Of a stretch of 64,000 bases of DNA, positions 1 through 8,816 are shown in pieces (position 1 is the stretch's first letter; each line of letters starts with the position of its first letter). Source of the DNA: Gracilibacillus ureilyticus (lineage in GTDB: Bacteria > Bacillota > Bacilli > Bacillales > Amphibacillaceae); contig NZ_FOGL01000008.1 in assembly GCF_900111195.1 (NCBI RefSeq), positions 62,001 through 126,000 of the forward strand, read 5' to 3'. Position numbers and translations under genes: made by a program. The notes beneath the pieces were generated by a model. That model was not told the origin of the DNA. It did not search any database and saw only the letters and a list, made by a program, of their open reading frames with translations.

Positions 1-57
1 AATATCATCAATCGGATAATCCGCTTTTCGAAAATCATTCACATTTATTTTATTCAT
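1..57 (-). CDS. N-terminal fragment of an unidentified gene (nitroreductase-like start)
   Basis: Only the first 19 codons are inside the window; the gene runs off the left edge. The start is an ATG 8 nt after a clean GGAGG ribosome binding site. The visible peptide is MNKINVNDFRKADYPIDDI. The DFRKADYPID stretch resembles the beginning of one nitroreductase subfamily, in which it precedes an RWSPR motif, but 19 residues cannot settle the family. The existence of a gene is well supported by the start signal; the function is a guess. Confidence 0.5.
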   Translation of the reverse strand, partial: MNKINVNDFRKADYPIDDI

Positions 58-174
58 TATAAGTTCCTCCTCTTTTCATTTCCATTATAAGAGAATGGAC
101 TTTTAAGTTCAAAAAATGGGATTTTATCACCTCAATAGGCGAATGACATACATTGTTATAAAGGAGGATAGCTG

Positions 175-342
175 ATGCGGACATTTTTTTCATTTTTTTT
201 CATCATGGTAATTGGTTTTCTCATCTTTATCCCTGTTTTACTGCTCATCATTCCATTTATAGGTATAAAGGTCTTCTTAATAATTGCTTCATTGTTCATA
301 TTTGGCTTCTTTGTAGAGATATTTAAGTCTTATTTCGGATAA
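175..342 (+). CDS. Small hydrophobic membrane protein, 55 aa
   Basis: An open frame of 55 codons begins with ATG preceded by AAGGAGG at good spacing and ends in TAA. The product is almost wholly hydrophobic, with two likely membrane helices (about residues 4-28 and 31-49) and one lysine between them, then a short FKSYFG tail. I do not recognise a family. It lies between the divergent clipped gene and the regulator at 428, in the same direction as the regulator. The ribosome binding site makes it a credible gene; its role is unknown. Confidence 0.6.
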   Translation: MRTFFSFFFIMVIGFLIFIPVLLLIIPFIGIKVFLIIASLFIFGFFVEIFKSYFG

Positions 343-427
343 AATGGAAAAATTATAGTAAAAAAAGAAGGAAAAGGAATCATTATGTCGAATGTATTAT
401 TAATTTAAAAGAAAAGGGGTTGAGAAA

Positions 428-1696
428 GTGTTTCATTATGGTAAGTTAATTAAAGACTACCGTAAGAGAAAACAAATGACACAGAAAGAGCTAGCCATTG
501 TGAGTGATTGTTCAGATTCCTATATCAGCAAAATGGAAACAGGTAAAATCGAGCCACCGAATGAACTGCTTGTAAAAATTTCAGAGATACTCGAAATTAA
601 GGAATTACAGGGTGACTATACTGCGGCCCACATACTTGAAGAAAAGCTGGAAGAATGGCATACAGCCATCACCGATCATCAGCTTCCAATTGCGGACAAG
701 CTTTTCAATGAAATAAAACCCAACATCCCAATACACCGGATAGAGCTTAACACACGTTATTATATATTCCTTTTTCGTTATTTTTTATTGCAATTTGATC
801 ATACTAAGGCAAAAACTTTATTGCCAAAAATTATGAGTCTCACCAAAACGGTATATGAACCGGAACTGTACATCTGCTACAAATCACTCGGTTATTATTT
901 TATTTTGGATCATGACTATAAAAATGCATTCCACTATTTGCAGCTAGCATTAGGTCTAAAAGAATCCATTGATAACGAAGACCCGGAGATCCATATTTAT
1001 TTTGCCATCATTTATATCTTTTTAAATAAACCCGCCGATGCAGAGAACGAAATCTTCAAAGCAAAGCATCAATATGAAAAGTCAATTGATCCAATTAATA
1101 ACCTCCTTTGTAAATACTTACTCACAATCCCTGACATAATGCTTCATAAATATGACGAGGCCATTGTTTCGTTAACTAACATATTAGAACAATCATCCCA
1201 CCATACACTTCAAATCAAATATGAGTTCATATATGTCACTTTAGGTTATATTTATACCGAACTGAAAGATTTTAATAAAGCGGTTACATTATTGAAAAAG
1301 GCCATATCTGCCGAGAATATACCAAGCTTTAAGGTGAAATACCTTTACTTTCTCGCTATTGTTTATGCAGAAAATGGACAGAAAAAAGAAGCTATTGATT
1401 ACATCCAGATTGGGCTGCGATTGAAGGCAAATGAAAAATATCAGCACTTATTATATATGTTAAAACAAATTATTACAGACAGACTCTATTCCAGTCATTC
1501 TCTGCTTTATCTGCAGGAAAATATGCTGCCATTCTTCTCAAGCAGAGGAGACCGTATGCAATTTAATGAATGTCATTTAATGCTTGCAGCGATATATCGT
1601 AAAATGTTTCAATACAAAAAAGCATCCTACCATCTTTACAATGTTATAAACGATGATTTTCAGCTAGCTGAATTAACTGAAAAGTATTCTACTTAA
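428..1696 (+). CDS. XRE-type helix-turn-helix regulator with TPR repeats (RNPP/Rgg-like)
   Basis: The protein has 422 residues and a GTG start after an AAAAGGGG ribosome binding site. Residues about 6-60 form an XRE-type DNA-binding domain (TQKELAIVSDCSDSYISKME). The remaining 350 or so residues are helical with tetratricopeptide-like repeats (for example around YTELKDFNKAVTLLKKAI). This architecture is shared with RNPP quorum-sensing regulators such as PlcR and Rgg and with other Firmicutes HTH-TPR regulators. RNPP members bind short exported peptides, but I see no pro-peptide gene next to it: the next gene is a DUF1540 protein. The domain call is secure; peptide binding and targets are inference. 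Confidence 0.85.
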   Translation: MFHYGKLIKDYRKRKQMTQKELAIVSDCSDSYISKMETGKIEPPNELLVKISEILEIKELQGDYTAAHILEEKLEEWHTAITDHQLPIADKLFNEIKPNIPIHRIELNTRYYIFLFRYFLLQFDHTKAKTLLPKIMSLTKTVYEPELYICYKSLGYYFILDHDYKNAFHYLQLALGLKESIDNEDPEIHIYFAIIYIFLNKPADAENEIFKAKHQYEKSIDPINNLLCKYLLTIPDIMLHKYDEAIVSLTNILEQSSHHTLQIKYEFIYVTLGYIYTELKDFNKAVTLLKKAISAENIPSFKVKYLYFLAIVYAENGQKKEAIDYIQIGLRLKANEKYQHLLYMLKQIITDRLYSSHSLLYLQENMLPFFSSRGDRMQFNECHLMLAAIYRKMFQYKKASYHLYNVINDDFQLAELTEKYST

Positions 1697-1766
1697 GGGA
1701 TACCAGGAATATCCACACATATATTAGTCTAATTGATTGATACTTTTAGTGTAGGAGGTGTGAAGG

Positions 1767-1922
1767 ATGGCAAAAGACGTGAAATGTGAAGTGAATAATT
1801 GTAAATATTGGATGGATGGTAACAGATGTCAGGCAAATGTTATCTATGTTGTAAGTCATACAGGTAAAAGTGCTTCAAATGAACACGAGACTGATTGTCA
1901 TACCTTTGAAGCGAAAGTCTAA
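1767..1922 (+). CDS. DUF1540 small Cys-rich protein, 51 aa
   Basis: ATG follows an AGGAGGTG ribosome binding site. The 51-residue product has cysteines at 7, 12, 21 and 44, with the spacing VKCEVNNCKYW and DGNRCQA that marks DUF1540, a small probably metal-binding family common in Bacilli and Clostridia. Its function is not established. It ends shortly before the hairpin at 2002, which probably terminates it, and lies convergent to the minus-strand gene at 2036. Confidence 0.85.
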   Translation: MAKDVKCEVNNCKYWMDGNRCQANVIYVVSHTGKSASNEHETDCHTFEAKV

Positions 1923-2001
1923 TATTCCTTTTTAGTAACTTTTCTCACTAGCACTATCAAATAAGATGGTTCTTACCCATCATTCTTACCTTCTTTATTG
2001 T

Positions 2002-2027
2002 CCATAGCTAACGTGTGTTAGCTATGG
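2002..2027. terminator. Bidirectional hairpin terminator
   Basis: A perfect 11-bp inverted repeat (CCATAGCTAAC / GTTAGCTATGG) with a 4-nt loop sits between two convergent genes. It is followed on the plus strand by a moderately T-rich stretch, so it can end the DUF1540 transcript and probably also the opposing one. Confidence 0.7.
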
Positions 2028-2035
2028 TTGATTTG

Positions 2036-2752
2036 TTAATTGACATGGCTGAGCATTTCTTTCATTAACTGGCTTTTTTTTGAACTTTTCTTTGACACAT
2101 ACTGATCATAGACAGGCTGTGCTTCCGATTTGCTAAATCCATTACTCTCTAATTCATTTACTAATTGGTGATAAACCTGGTTAAATGCACTATCTGTTTT
2201 GTTTTCCAACCGATCTGCGGCAGACTTGTATTTTTGAAACAAGTAAGTATAGGAGACATTCTCACCTGACTTTTTCTTTTCCTTATATTCGCCATAGGCA
2301 TATGCTGCCAACTCACTCAGTCTGGCGTTAGCCTGATTCTGAAGTGAGGTGAATGTCTGCTGGTATTTTGAAACAATTTCTTCCGCTGTTTGTTCTTCCT
2401 GTCCTTTAATTTCCACACGGACCGCATTTTTTTCCCGGAAATCGCTTGAGGTACCGTCATCATCGGAATGATTTTCATTGTATATCTCCACAGATTTATC
2501 TGGTGTGTCTTCATCTGGGTCCGAATTATTTATTGAATTATTGTCATTCTCTGTTGCTATGTTTTCGCTGTCACCCTCGTCTTGGTTCTCTACCGGAGGA
2601 GAGTCCGGCAATGTTATTTCATATTCATCTTCCACAATATCATCGACCTGTTCATCTTCAATATCATAATTTTTTATAAATAAGAAATAGACAAATAACC
2701 CTGCTCCTGTAATGACTAATCCTAATAATGAAAATACAACTTTCTTCCACAC
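2036..2752 (-). CDS. Membrane-anchored protein with acidic linker and helical C-terminal domain
   Basis: The 238-residue protein starts with a short basic segment and one hydrophobic helix (about residues 5-27), a signal anchor. It continues with a strongly acidic Asp/Glu/Asn/Ser-rich linker (about 30-110) and ends in a lysine-rich helical domain (about 115-238) with coiled-coil character. I do not recognise a family. The layout suggests a protein tethered in the membrane with an extended wall-spanning spacer and a folded outer domain. It is upstream of no other gene on its strand before the terminator at 2002; the VanZ-like gene precedes it with 71 nt between. Confidence 0.7.
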   Translation of the reverse strand: MWKKVVFSLLGLVITGAGLFVYFLFIKNYDIEDEQVDDIVEDEYEITLPDSPPVENQDEGDSENIATENDNNSINNSDPDEDTPDKSVEIYNENHSDDDGTSSDFREKNAVRVEIKGQEEQTAEEIVSKYQQTFTSLQNQANARLSELAAYAYGEYKEKKKSGENVSYTYLFQKYKSAADRLENKTDSAFNQVYHQLVNELESNGFSKSEAQPVYDQYVSKKSSKKSQLMKEMLSHVN

Positions 2753-2823
2753 GATTTATCACCCATATCTCTGTAGTCTAGAAAAATATAGTAGTTATTT
2801 TTATGGTACTGTTATTTAAATTG

Positions 2824-3288
2824 TTACTCATTTGATGAATGTGATTTTCGCCATTTACCTATCAGGTAATATACTATAATCCCCCCACATGCACCTGTAC
2901 TATCAATGATTACATCACTGACCTGAGCACCGCGCCCGAGAATAAATAACTGATGCAATTCATCAATGACAGCAAACAGAACACAGAAAAGGATTGTAAT
3001 TAACGCGTGTTGTCTAAATTCCAAACCACTTTTAGACCTTCGAAGTGCATTTATTAGTAACATACTGCATACGAAATAAATCAAAAAATGGGCAATTTTT
3101 CTTATCCTGCTATTCAGATTTCTATGATGAATTTCTATCCCTTCTGGAAGAAGATTATCCAGTACGCTGAGAATAGCTTGCGTTACCCCTGTACTAAGCT
3201 GATTAGATACAGATGCCGGCTGATGTGAGAGATAGAAGATCACCCCTAAACAAAAGATAACGGCAAACCATGGAAGGTACTTATACAC
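2824..3288 (-). CDS. VanZ-like membrane protein
   Basis: The 154-residue product has four predicted membrane helices and the VanZ family signature: RKIAHFLIYF, then VIDELHQLFILGRGAQVSDVI, then a final glycine-rich helix. VanZ proteins are small membrane proteins named for teicoplanin resistance, but most homologues have no proven role. I chose the GTG at 3288 because GAGGAG stands 6 nt upstream of it; an in-frame TTG 24 nt earlier has no good ribosome binding site and adds only polar residues. A lone VanZ homologue does not imply glycopeptide resistance. Confidence 0.85.
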   Translation of the reverse strand: MYKYLPWFAVIFCLGVIFYLSHQPASVSNQLSTGVTQAILSVLDNLLPEGIEIHHRNLNSRIRKIAHFLIYFVCSMLLINALRRSKSGLEFRQHALITILFCVLFAVIDELHQLFILGRGAQVSDVIIDSTGACGGIIVYYLIGKWRKSHSSNE

Positions 3289-3431
3289 TGAACTCTCCTC
3301 ATTCTGAAACAAGAAAAAGTAAATAAAATATAGAACACTCCGCTTCTCTTATTCCTGTAAGATGAAATTCCAATCATTTCTAATTTACTAAAAATAACTG
3401 GATATTGTCTACTTTTCCATCAATCTTTTTC

Positions 3432-3482
3432 AAAAAAAAATACTTACTACCCTTCTTCATGGTTGAAGAGTAATAAGTATTT
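3432..3482 (-). terminator. Intrinsic terminator after the sortase gene
   Basis: On the minus strand, AATACTTA pairs with TAAGTATT and the inner TCTTC with GAAGG, giving a long hairpin, followed directly by a run of eight T. It starts a few nucleotides after the sortase stop codon. Confidence 0.8.
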
Positions 3483-3485
3483 TAT

Positions 3486-4118
3486 TTATTGTGGACTGCT
3501 TTTCAATTCTGTATAAACAATGTAACGATCTGGTGCATCACCAATGAAATCAAAAGGATAGCATGTTGTAAGTGTTAATGTTTCATAATCCTTCGGCACC
3601 GCAACAGTCCTGTCGTCTGCACTCACAATTTCGAAATCAACTGCTTCATAAATGAAATCTCCATACTTTGTCGAAAAGGTAATTTCATCTCCTGTTTCCA
3701 GGTGCTCTAATTCACGAAAAACCGTATCCCGGTGACCGCTTAATATAACATGTCCACCTTGACCAGGAAGCATTGTACCCATCATATGACCGATACCTTC
3801 CTCTAATTCACTTTCGCGTGTACCTTGTACAACTGGATAAGATAAATCCAGTGATTCAATATTTAGCGCTCCTAGGCTTTCTCCCGGTTTCGGTATCGTC
3901 TCCCAATAGTCTGTTTTAAACACTTTCGGTTTATTTTCCGGTTTATATGGCATGACTACCGTTTTAGAAAGGTAGACTGTTGATTTCGTCATCTCCCAGC
4001 CAAAGATTGCCACTATGGAGATTCCCGCTATGATAAAGGAAATGGGTATGCCAATCAATACCCATTTCCACACTTTGCGTTTTTTTGACTTAGCTTGTCC
4101 TCTTCTTTTCATTCCCAT
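3486..4118 (-). CDS. srtD: Class D sortase
   Basis: The 210-residue enzyme has a basic N-terminus, one membrane anchor (about 17-40) and an extracellular sortase domain. The catalytic residues are visible: His129 in SGHRDT, Cys186 in TLTTCYPF and Arg198 in DRYIV. TLTTCYPF matches class D sortases of Bacillus, which recognise LPxTA-type signals rather than the LPxTG of class A. The gene lies 24 nt downstream of a gene whose product ends in LPNTAT, a hydrophobic helix and a basic tail, so the pair forms a dedicated sortase-substrate unit. Transcription ends at the terminator at 3432-3482. Confidence 0.93.
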   Translation of the reverse strand: MGMKRRGQAKSKKRKVWKWVLIGIPISFIIAGISIVAIFGWEMTKSTVYLSKTVVMPYKPENKPKVFKTDYWETIPKPGESLGALNIESLDLSYPVVQGTRESELEEGIGHMMGTMLPGQGGHVILSGHRDTVFRELEHLETGDEITFSTKYGDFIYEAVDFEIVSADDRTVAVPKDYETLTLTTCYPFDFIGDAPDRYIVYTELKSSPQ

Positions 4119-4142
4119 TTATATCAGCCCTATCATTAATAA

Positions 4143-4841
4143 TTAAAATTTACGAGCTAATCTTACAGCAGGGAATAATGCTACCAAACCTAATGCCAAT
4201 AATCCACCGCCAATGGCCATCGCCATAGGTATATTTGTTGCAGTATTAGGTAATTGTGACTCCGGCATAGGTACAAATGTTTCTGATTCCTGTAATTCTG
4301 TTGCTGCAGCTACCGCTTCTTTTAAAGCGTTTATCTTAGCTGCCAAGCTGGCTGCACTGATATCTTCAATTGAAGGATCATATGATACTAGTTCATTTCC
4401 ATCAAGATCAGTAACTGATAAACGTAAGCTGGAAGTATTAATTTCTGCTAAATTTGCTGTAAAATCAATTACATTTCCATTACCGTCAACTAAGTTAACT
4501 ACTAAATGTGCTTTCTGTGCACTGTCATTTAAAAGAGCTGCGACTGTGTTACGATCTGCATCTGATAATTCCTCAGGAGAATTAACTCCTGCTAAAATAC
4601 TTTGTGCTTCTTCGGCATTTGCTACGATACTTTCCAATTCAGAATCTGTGATTCCCGCTGTTTGTAAGTGTGTGTAAAGATAGCTAGTTTCCTGGTCATC
4701 TGCAATATTCATAGACTCAATAGCACCTACAAGTTCCTGCGCTGCATCTCCTTCAGCTGCAGAAATACTGACAAGCGGACTAAATAGAGAGATTACGAGA
4801 GTTGTTAGAGCCACCACTAGGCCTTTTTTCATCGTGTTCAT
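4143..4841 (-). CDS. Acidic surface protein with LPxTA sorting signal (sortase D substrate)
   Basis: The 232-residue precursor has a signal peptide (about 1-28), an acidic, Ala/Asp/Glu-rich helical mature region, and a C-terminal sorting signal: LPNTAT at about 198-203, a hydrophobic helix and the basic tail RLARKF. It resembles the processed acidic surface protein family (LPXTA type) that accompanies class D sortases in Bacilli; its function is not established. The start follows AAGGAG with wide spacing (13 nt), and a second in-frame ATG lies at codon 4. The sortase gene follows on the same transcript. Confidence 0.88.
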   Translation of the reverse strand: MNTMKKGLVVALTTLVISLFSPLVSISAAEGDAAQELVGAIESMNIADDQETSYLYTHLQTAGITDSELESIVANAEEAQSILAGVNSPEELSDADRNTVAALLNDSAQKAHLVVNLVDGNGNVIDFTANLAEINTSSLRLSVTDLDGNELVSYDPSIEDISAASLAAKINALKEAVAAATELQESETFVPMPESQLPNTATNIPMAMAIGGGLLALGLVALFPAVRLARKF

Positions 4842-5160
4842 TACTTTAAATCATCTCCTTTTTTAAGTTTGTTATATTATATCAAATCAATAATATAATT
4901 TCACCAAATAAGTCGAATTTTGACAAATAATTTAATATTTGTAATTTTCTCGTCATACTAGGAGTTAAAGTCTCCCAAAAATTATTTCTGTGTTTTCCCT
5001 TTGATTTACATCTACATAGATAACTTCCCATTTTTATATCGTGTAAAACTACTTTTTAAAAGGAAATTATTAGTCAAAGTAGTTGACTCTAATTATTCCT
5101 AAACCGAACCGATCCCCCTCCCCATTTCACAGGGAAATACCTCTCATTTGGTATGTATTT
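4842..5160. other. Intergenic region between divergent genes
   Basis: This AT-rich stretch separates the minus-strand surface-protein gene from the plus-strand cellulase gene and must hold the promoter of the sortase unit. I see no convincing open frame with a ribosome binding site and no long inverted repeat. Confidence 0.5.
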
Positions 5161-5189
5161 TTCACATATTTGTTATGTTAATTTAGTAT
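5161..5189 (+). promoter_or_regulatory. Probable sigma-A promoter of the cellulase gene
   Basis: TTCACA at 5161-5166 and TAGTAT at 5184-5189 are separated by 17 nt, an acceptable though not perfect vegetative promoter. It lies about 40 nt upstream of the GTG start and its -10 box abuts the CcpA-like site. Confidence 0.5.
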
Positions 5190-5203
5190 AGAAAGCGTTT
5201 ACT
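5189..5203 (+). promoter_or_regulatory. cre-like site (CcpA operator) upstream of the cellulase gene
   Basis: TAGAAAGCGTTTACT matches the catabolite-responsive element consensus WTGNAANCGNWNNCW at every defined base except the second. It overlaps the predicted -10 box and start point, a position from which CcpA normally represses. Glucose repression of the cellulase is therefore likely. Confidence 0.6.
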
Positions 5204-5227
5204 AAAATATTCAGGAGGGATTTATCT

Positions 5228-7483
5228 GTGAAAAACTATTTATCAAAAGTTATCCTATTATCCATTGTATTTCTGTGTCTCACCTCTAACTTCTCATTTG
5301 CTGAAGTAGATGGAGATACTCCTGTCGATATCAGCGATTATGCAAAGAACATGCAGCCTGGCTGGAATCTTGGTAATACGTACGATGCTGTCGGTGAGGA
5401 TGAAACAGCTTGGGGAAATCCTTACGTTACAAAAGAACTTATTGAAAAGATTGCTGAAGAAGGATTTAAAAGTATCCGGATTCCGATTACATTCGACCAG
5501 AGGATGGATACTGATGGCGATTATTTAATTGACCAGGATTTTCTCATCCGTATTGATCAGACGATTCAATGGGCACTAGAAGAAGAGCTTTACGTCATGA
5601 TCAATGTTCATCATGATTCTTGGGTATGGATAGAGAACGGGATGCAGGAAAACCATGATCAGACAGTTGCTCGTTTTAATGCTATCTGGACGCAATTAGC
5701 TGATCATTACAAAGATTACTCTGTCAAACTTATGTTTGAAAGTATTAATGAACCGAGATTTTCAGGAACAGAAGAAGAGAGCCTGAATTACTTAGATGAA
5801 TTAAATGAAAGCTTTTACGAAATTGTCAGAAAGTCCGGCGGCAACAATGATATTCGCCCATTGGTTATACCAACCCTTCACACCGGGTCAGAGCCTGTTT
5901 ATCTGGAGAGACTGGACAGCTTCATTGAAACATTAGATGATCCAAACATTATAGCAACTGTCCATTATTATGGCTTTTGGCCATTTAGTGTGAATATTGC
6001 TAGAGCTACTAGATTTAATGACGAGGTTAAAAATGATATCATCACAGTATTTGACAGGGTACATGACACTTTTACAGCAAAAGGAATTCCGGTAATCATT
6101 GGAGAGTATGGTTTATTAGGCTTCGACACAGATATCGGGGCTATCCAGCAGGGTGAAAAGTTAAAGTTCTTTGAGTTTATGACCCATTATGCCCAGGAAA
6201 AGAACCTTGTTCATATGCTTTGGGACAATGGACAGCACCTGAACCGGAACACGCTTGAATGGTCTGATTCCGAATTCTTCGAGATGCTGCAAACAAGCTG
6301 GGACACCAGATCAGCTGTTCCTGATGACAATTTTATATATCTGGAAAAAGGAAAAGAATGGACAGATAAATCATTAACCTTCGAACTGAACGGGAATGAA
6401 TTCCTTGAAGTTTCCATGAATAATCAGCTTCTAGAAGAAAATGAAGATTATACAATCAATGAAAATACCATCACATTTAAAAAGTCTTTTCTTCAGTCAA
6501 TCTCTTCAGAGGAAACAGGGTCGATAGCTACTATTCATATAGCCTTTACAGACGGTGTTGACTGGAACATCGACGTAAGACAATTTAGCAGACCACAGCT
6601 GGGTGAAGCAGAAGGTTCAACAGTTAGTTTTAAAATCCCGGCTGAATTCAATGGTGACCAGCTAGCAACAATGGAAGCATATTATGAAGACGGGTCCATT
6701 GCCGGTCCGCAAAATTGGACATCATTTAAGGAATTTGGATATACATTCTCACCTAACTATGATGATGGTTATATTGAATTAAATGAAAACTTTTTTAATG
6801 AAACAAACGATGGTCTAGTCAACCTTACGTTTTACTTCTGGAGTGGTAAAACAGTGGAATACACGATCGAGAAATCCGAGAAGACTGTGAAAAGTGCGAG
6901 TGGAGATGTCCCGGCGAAAGAATTCACAGATATCTTCTCAGGCCATTGGGCGAAGGATGCTATCCAGTTACTAGCAAATAAGGGAATATTGAATGGGTAT
7001 CCCAATGGAACGTTTCGTCCTGATTCTACGATCAGCCGAGCAGAAATTGCCCAAATTGTTGCAGCAGGGCTGGACCTGGAAGCTGGTAATATCAATACCC
7101 GTTTCAAGGACGTGACAGGTAAAGAGTGGTATGCAAATAATTTATATGCACTAGCTGAAAATAATGTTATTGCCGGATTTACTGATGGAACGTTTCGACC
7201 GACAGCTAAAGTAACGCGTGCTGAGTTAGCCGCAATATTAGGCCGTGCTCTTGAATCTACTGAAGTGGAGCTGCCAAGCAATAATAAAACAATCGAAGAC
7301 TTTACTGATGCAGCAAAAATCCCTGAGTGGGCAAAAGATGATATCGAAACAATCATCCAACATGATATTATGCAAGGATTTCCAAATGGCCGGTTTTTCG
7401 CAACAGATTTTGCAACCCGTGCAGAAGCAGCAGCTGCGCTCGGGAATTTTCTGAAAAAGGTTAAAGGCTGGCCTCCGCTTTAG
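5228..7483 (+). CDS. Cell-surface GH5 endoglucanase with CBM_X2, CBM46 and three SLH domains
   Basis: The 751-residue protein starts with GTG after CAGGAGGG and has a signal peptide (about 1-25). The GH5 domain spans about 35-365, with acid/base Glu175 in ESINEP and nucleophile Glu293 in IIGEYGLLG, plus the HYYGFWP substrate-cleft motif. About 368-455 resembles a CBM_X2 immunoglobulin-like module and 460-560 a CBM46. This GH5_4-CBM_X2-CBM46 order is known from Bacillus endoglucanases such as BhCel5B, which act on cellulose and xyloglucan. Three SLH repeats (about 570-750; NGYPNGTFRPDS is one core) anchor it to the pyruvylated wall polymer, so it should act on the cell surface. It stands alone between promoter and terminator. 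Confidence 0.92.
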   Translation: MKNYLSKVILLSIVFLCLTSNFSFAEVDGDTPVDISDYAKNMQPGWNLGNTYDAVGEDETAWGNPYVTKELIEKIAEEGFKSIRIPITFDQRMDTDGDYLIDQDFLIRIDQTIQWALEEELYVMINVHHDSWVWIENGMQENHDQTVARFNAIWTQLADHYKDYSVKLMFESINEPRFSGTEEESLNYLDELNESFYEIVRKSGGNNDIRPLVIPTLHTGSEPVYLERLDSFIETLDDPNIIATVHYYGFWPFSVNIARATRFNDEVKNDIITVFDRVHDTFTAKGIPVIIGEYGLLGFDTDIGAIQQGEKLKFFEFMTHYAQEKNLVHMLWDNGQHLNRNTLEWSDSEFFEMLQTSWDTRSAVPDDNFIYLEKGKEWTDKSLTFELNGNEFLEVSMNNQLLEENEDYTINENTITFKKSFLQSISSEETGSIATIHIAFTDGVDWNIDVRQFSRPQLGEAEGSTVSFKIPAEFNGDQLATMEAYYEDGSIAGPQNWTSFKEFGYTFSPNYDDGYIELNENFFNETNDGLVNLTFYFWSGKTVEYTIEKSEKTVKSASGDVPAKEFTDIFSGHWAKDAIQLLANKGILNGYPNGTFRPDSTISRAEIAQIVAAGLDLEAGNINTRFKDVTGKEWYANNLYALAENNVIAGFTDGTFRPTAKVTRAELAAILGRALESTEVELPSNNKTIEDFTDAAKIPEWAKDDIETIIQHDIMQGFPNGRFFATDFATRAEAAAALGNFLKKVKGWPPL

Positions 7484-7555
7484 TGTGACTCTAGAATACT
7501 TTTGACAAAAACCGTTCGGCTTCAAACATCCCTGTATTTTGATAAAAACACATTA

Positions 7556-7592
7556 AAAATTCTCAGGAACAATCCATATTCCTGAGAATTTT
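7556..7592 (+). terminator. Terminator downstream of the cellulase gene
   Basis: A perfect 14-bp inverted repeat (AAAATTCTCAGGAA / TTCCTGAGAATTTT) with a 9-nt loop, followed by TATTATTT, stands about 70 nt after the cellulase stop codon. Confidence 0.75.
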
Positions 7593-7829
7593 ATTATTTA
7601 CTACAATCTGCTACTTGCTAAAAATAGTTGAGTAACATTTGAGCAAAGGTCAATTGTGGATCATCCTGTGGGATCAGGACGAACTGAAGCCTTCTAAGCT
7701 GCAAACAAAATACTACAAATTTTACTTGTGTAGATGTGTTCCATATTATGTGTTTTATTCTGTTTTAGCAGGGGGCGCATGATAGCTTCATTCTCAGGTA
7801 TTGCTGTATTCCCTGCTATCTTATATTTT
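7593..7829. other. Intergenic region between convergent genes
   Basis: No credible gene. It contains TAGCAGGG (about 7769) and CCCTGCTA (about 7814), an 8-bp inverted repeat with a long loop, followed on the plus strand by a T-rich run. This may act as a weak terminator for read-through toward the ABC transporter genes. Confidence 0.4.
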
Positions 7830-8816
7830 TTACCCGGTACCTGCCTTTTTCTCGCTTCTCCATACGATCACACGCTGTAACACAATAAACAGGAGCAACA
7901 GTACACCGATAGCAATTTTAGTCCACCATGAGCTAAGCGTCCCTTCAAAAACGATAATTGTTTGAATAATTCCAAGAATCAGTACACCTACTACACTTCC
8001 TGCTACATAACCAGCACCCCCCGTTAGAAGCGTGCCGCCAATTACCACAGCTGCAATCGTATCCAGCTCCATACCGTTAGCATGCAATCCGTAGCCTGAT
8101 AGCATATAAAAGGTAAAAATTAAACCAGCCAAGGAAGCGAGAAAACCACTTAATGTATAGATAAGTATTTTCGTCCTCGTCACTGGTAAACCCATCAGCA
8201 ATGCGGATTGTTCACTGCCGCCAATGGCATAGACCGTCCTGCCAAAATTGGTGAAATGGGCTATAAATATTGCAATCGCCGCAACAATCAGAGCAATAAC
8301 CACACTTATTGAAATAAAATTATTTCCCGGTAAAGGAATTTGCGAGTTTGCCATATACGAAAAGAAAGGGTGATCAATAGAAATAGTTTCCACACTAATC
8401 AAATAACTGAGTCCACGCGCCAGAAACATCCCCGCTAATGTAACAATAAATGGCTGCAAATTGTAAAAGTGGATTAATGAACCTTGAATCATCCCCAAAA
8501 TAGTACCAACTAACAAACTAACAGGAACAACGATCCATGGAGATAACTGTGCTTCCATTGTTAAACTTGCAGCAACCATGCTAGTCAGAGCGATCACAGA
8601 TCCGACAGACAGGTCAATCCCACCTGATAGGATTACAAATGTCATTCCAACTGCTATAACAATAAGAAAAGCATTATCAATAAACAGATTGAGAAATACC
8701 TGTGTGGATAAAAATCCTGTATAGCGTAACGAACCAAAGCTGAACATTAGAACAAACAGGGCAATTGTTGCTACTAATGGGAGTTGTTTATAATCCAGTG
8801 ATAATCGATTGATCAT
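7830..8816 (-). CDS. Sugar ABC transporter permease, YjfF type
   Basis: The 328-residue membrane protein belongs to the RbsC-like branched permease family of carbohydrate class 2 ABC importers. The family signature GGIDLSVGSVIALTSM lies at about 66-80 and the C-terminal VIGGTLLTGGAGYVAGS motif near 257-275. About nine membrane helices are expected. It is the last gene of a four-gene operon and overlaps the previous permease gene by 4 nt (ATGA). The paired permeases YtfT and YjfF with the ATPase YtfR and binding protein YtfQ form a galactofuranose importer in E. coli; the sugar taken up here cannot be read from sequence. Confidence 0.88.
   Translation of the reverse strand: MINRLSLDYKQLPLVATIALFVLMFSFGSLRYTGFLSTQVFLNLFIDNAFLIVIAVGMTFVILSGGIDLSVGSVIALTSMVAASLTMEAQLSPWIVVPVSLLVGTILGMIQGSLIHFYNLQPFIVTLAGMFLARGLSYLISVETISIDHPFFSYMANSQIPLPGNNFISISVVIALIVAAIAIFIAHFTNFGRTVYAIGGSEQSALLMGLPVTRTKILIYTLSGFLASLAGLIFTFYMLSGYGLHANGMELDTIAAVVIGGTLLTGGAGYVAGSVVGVLILGIIQTIIVFEGTLSSWWTKIAIGVLLLLFIVLQRVIVWRSEKKAGTG

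Noticed and set aside
2824-3288. Glycopeptide resistance locus from the VanZ-like gene
   Set aside because: No vanA, vanH or vanX type genes nearby; VanZ-like proteins are widespread without a resistance role.
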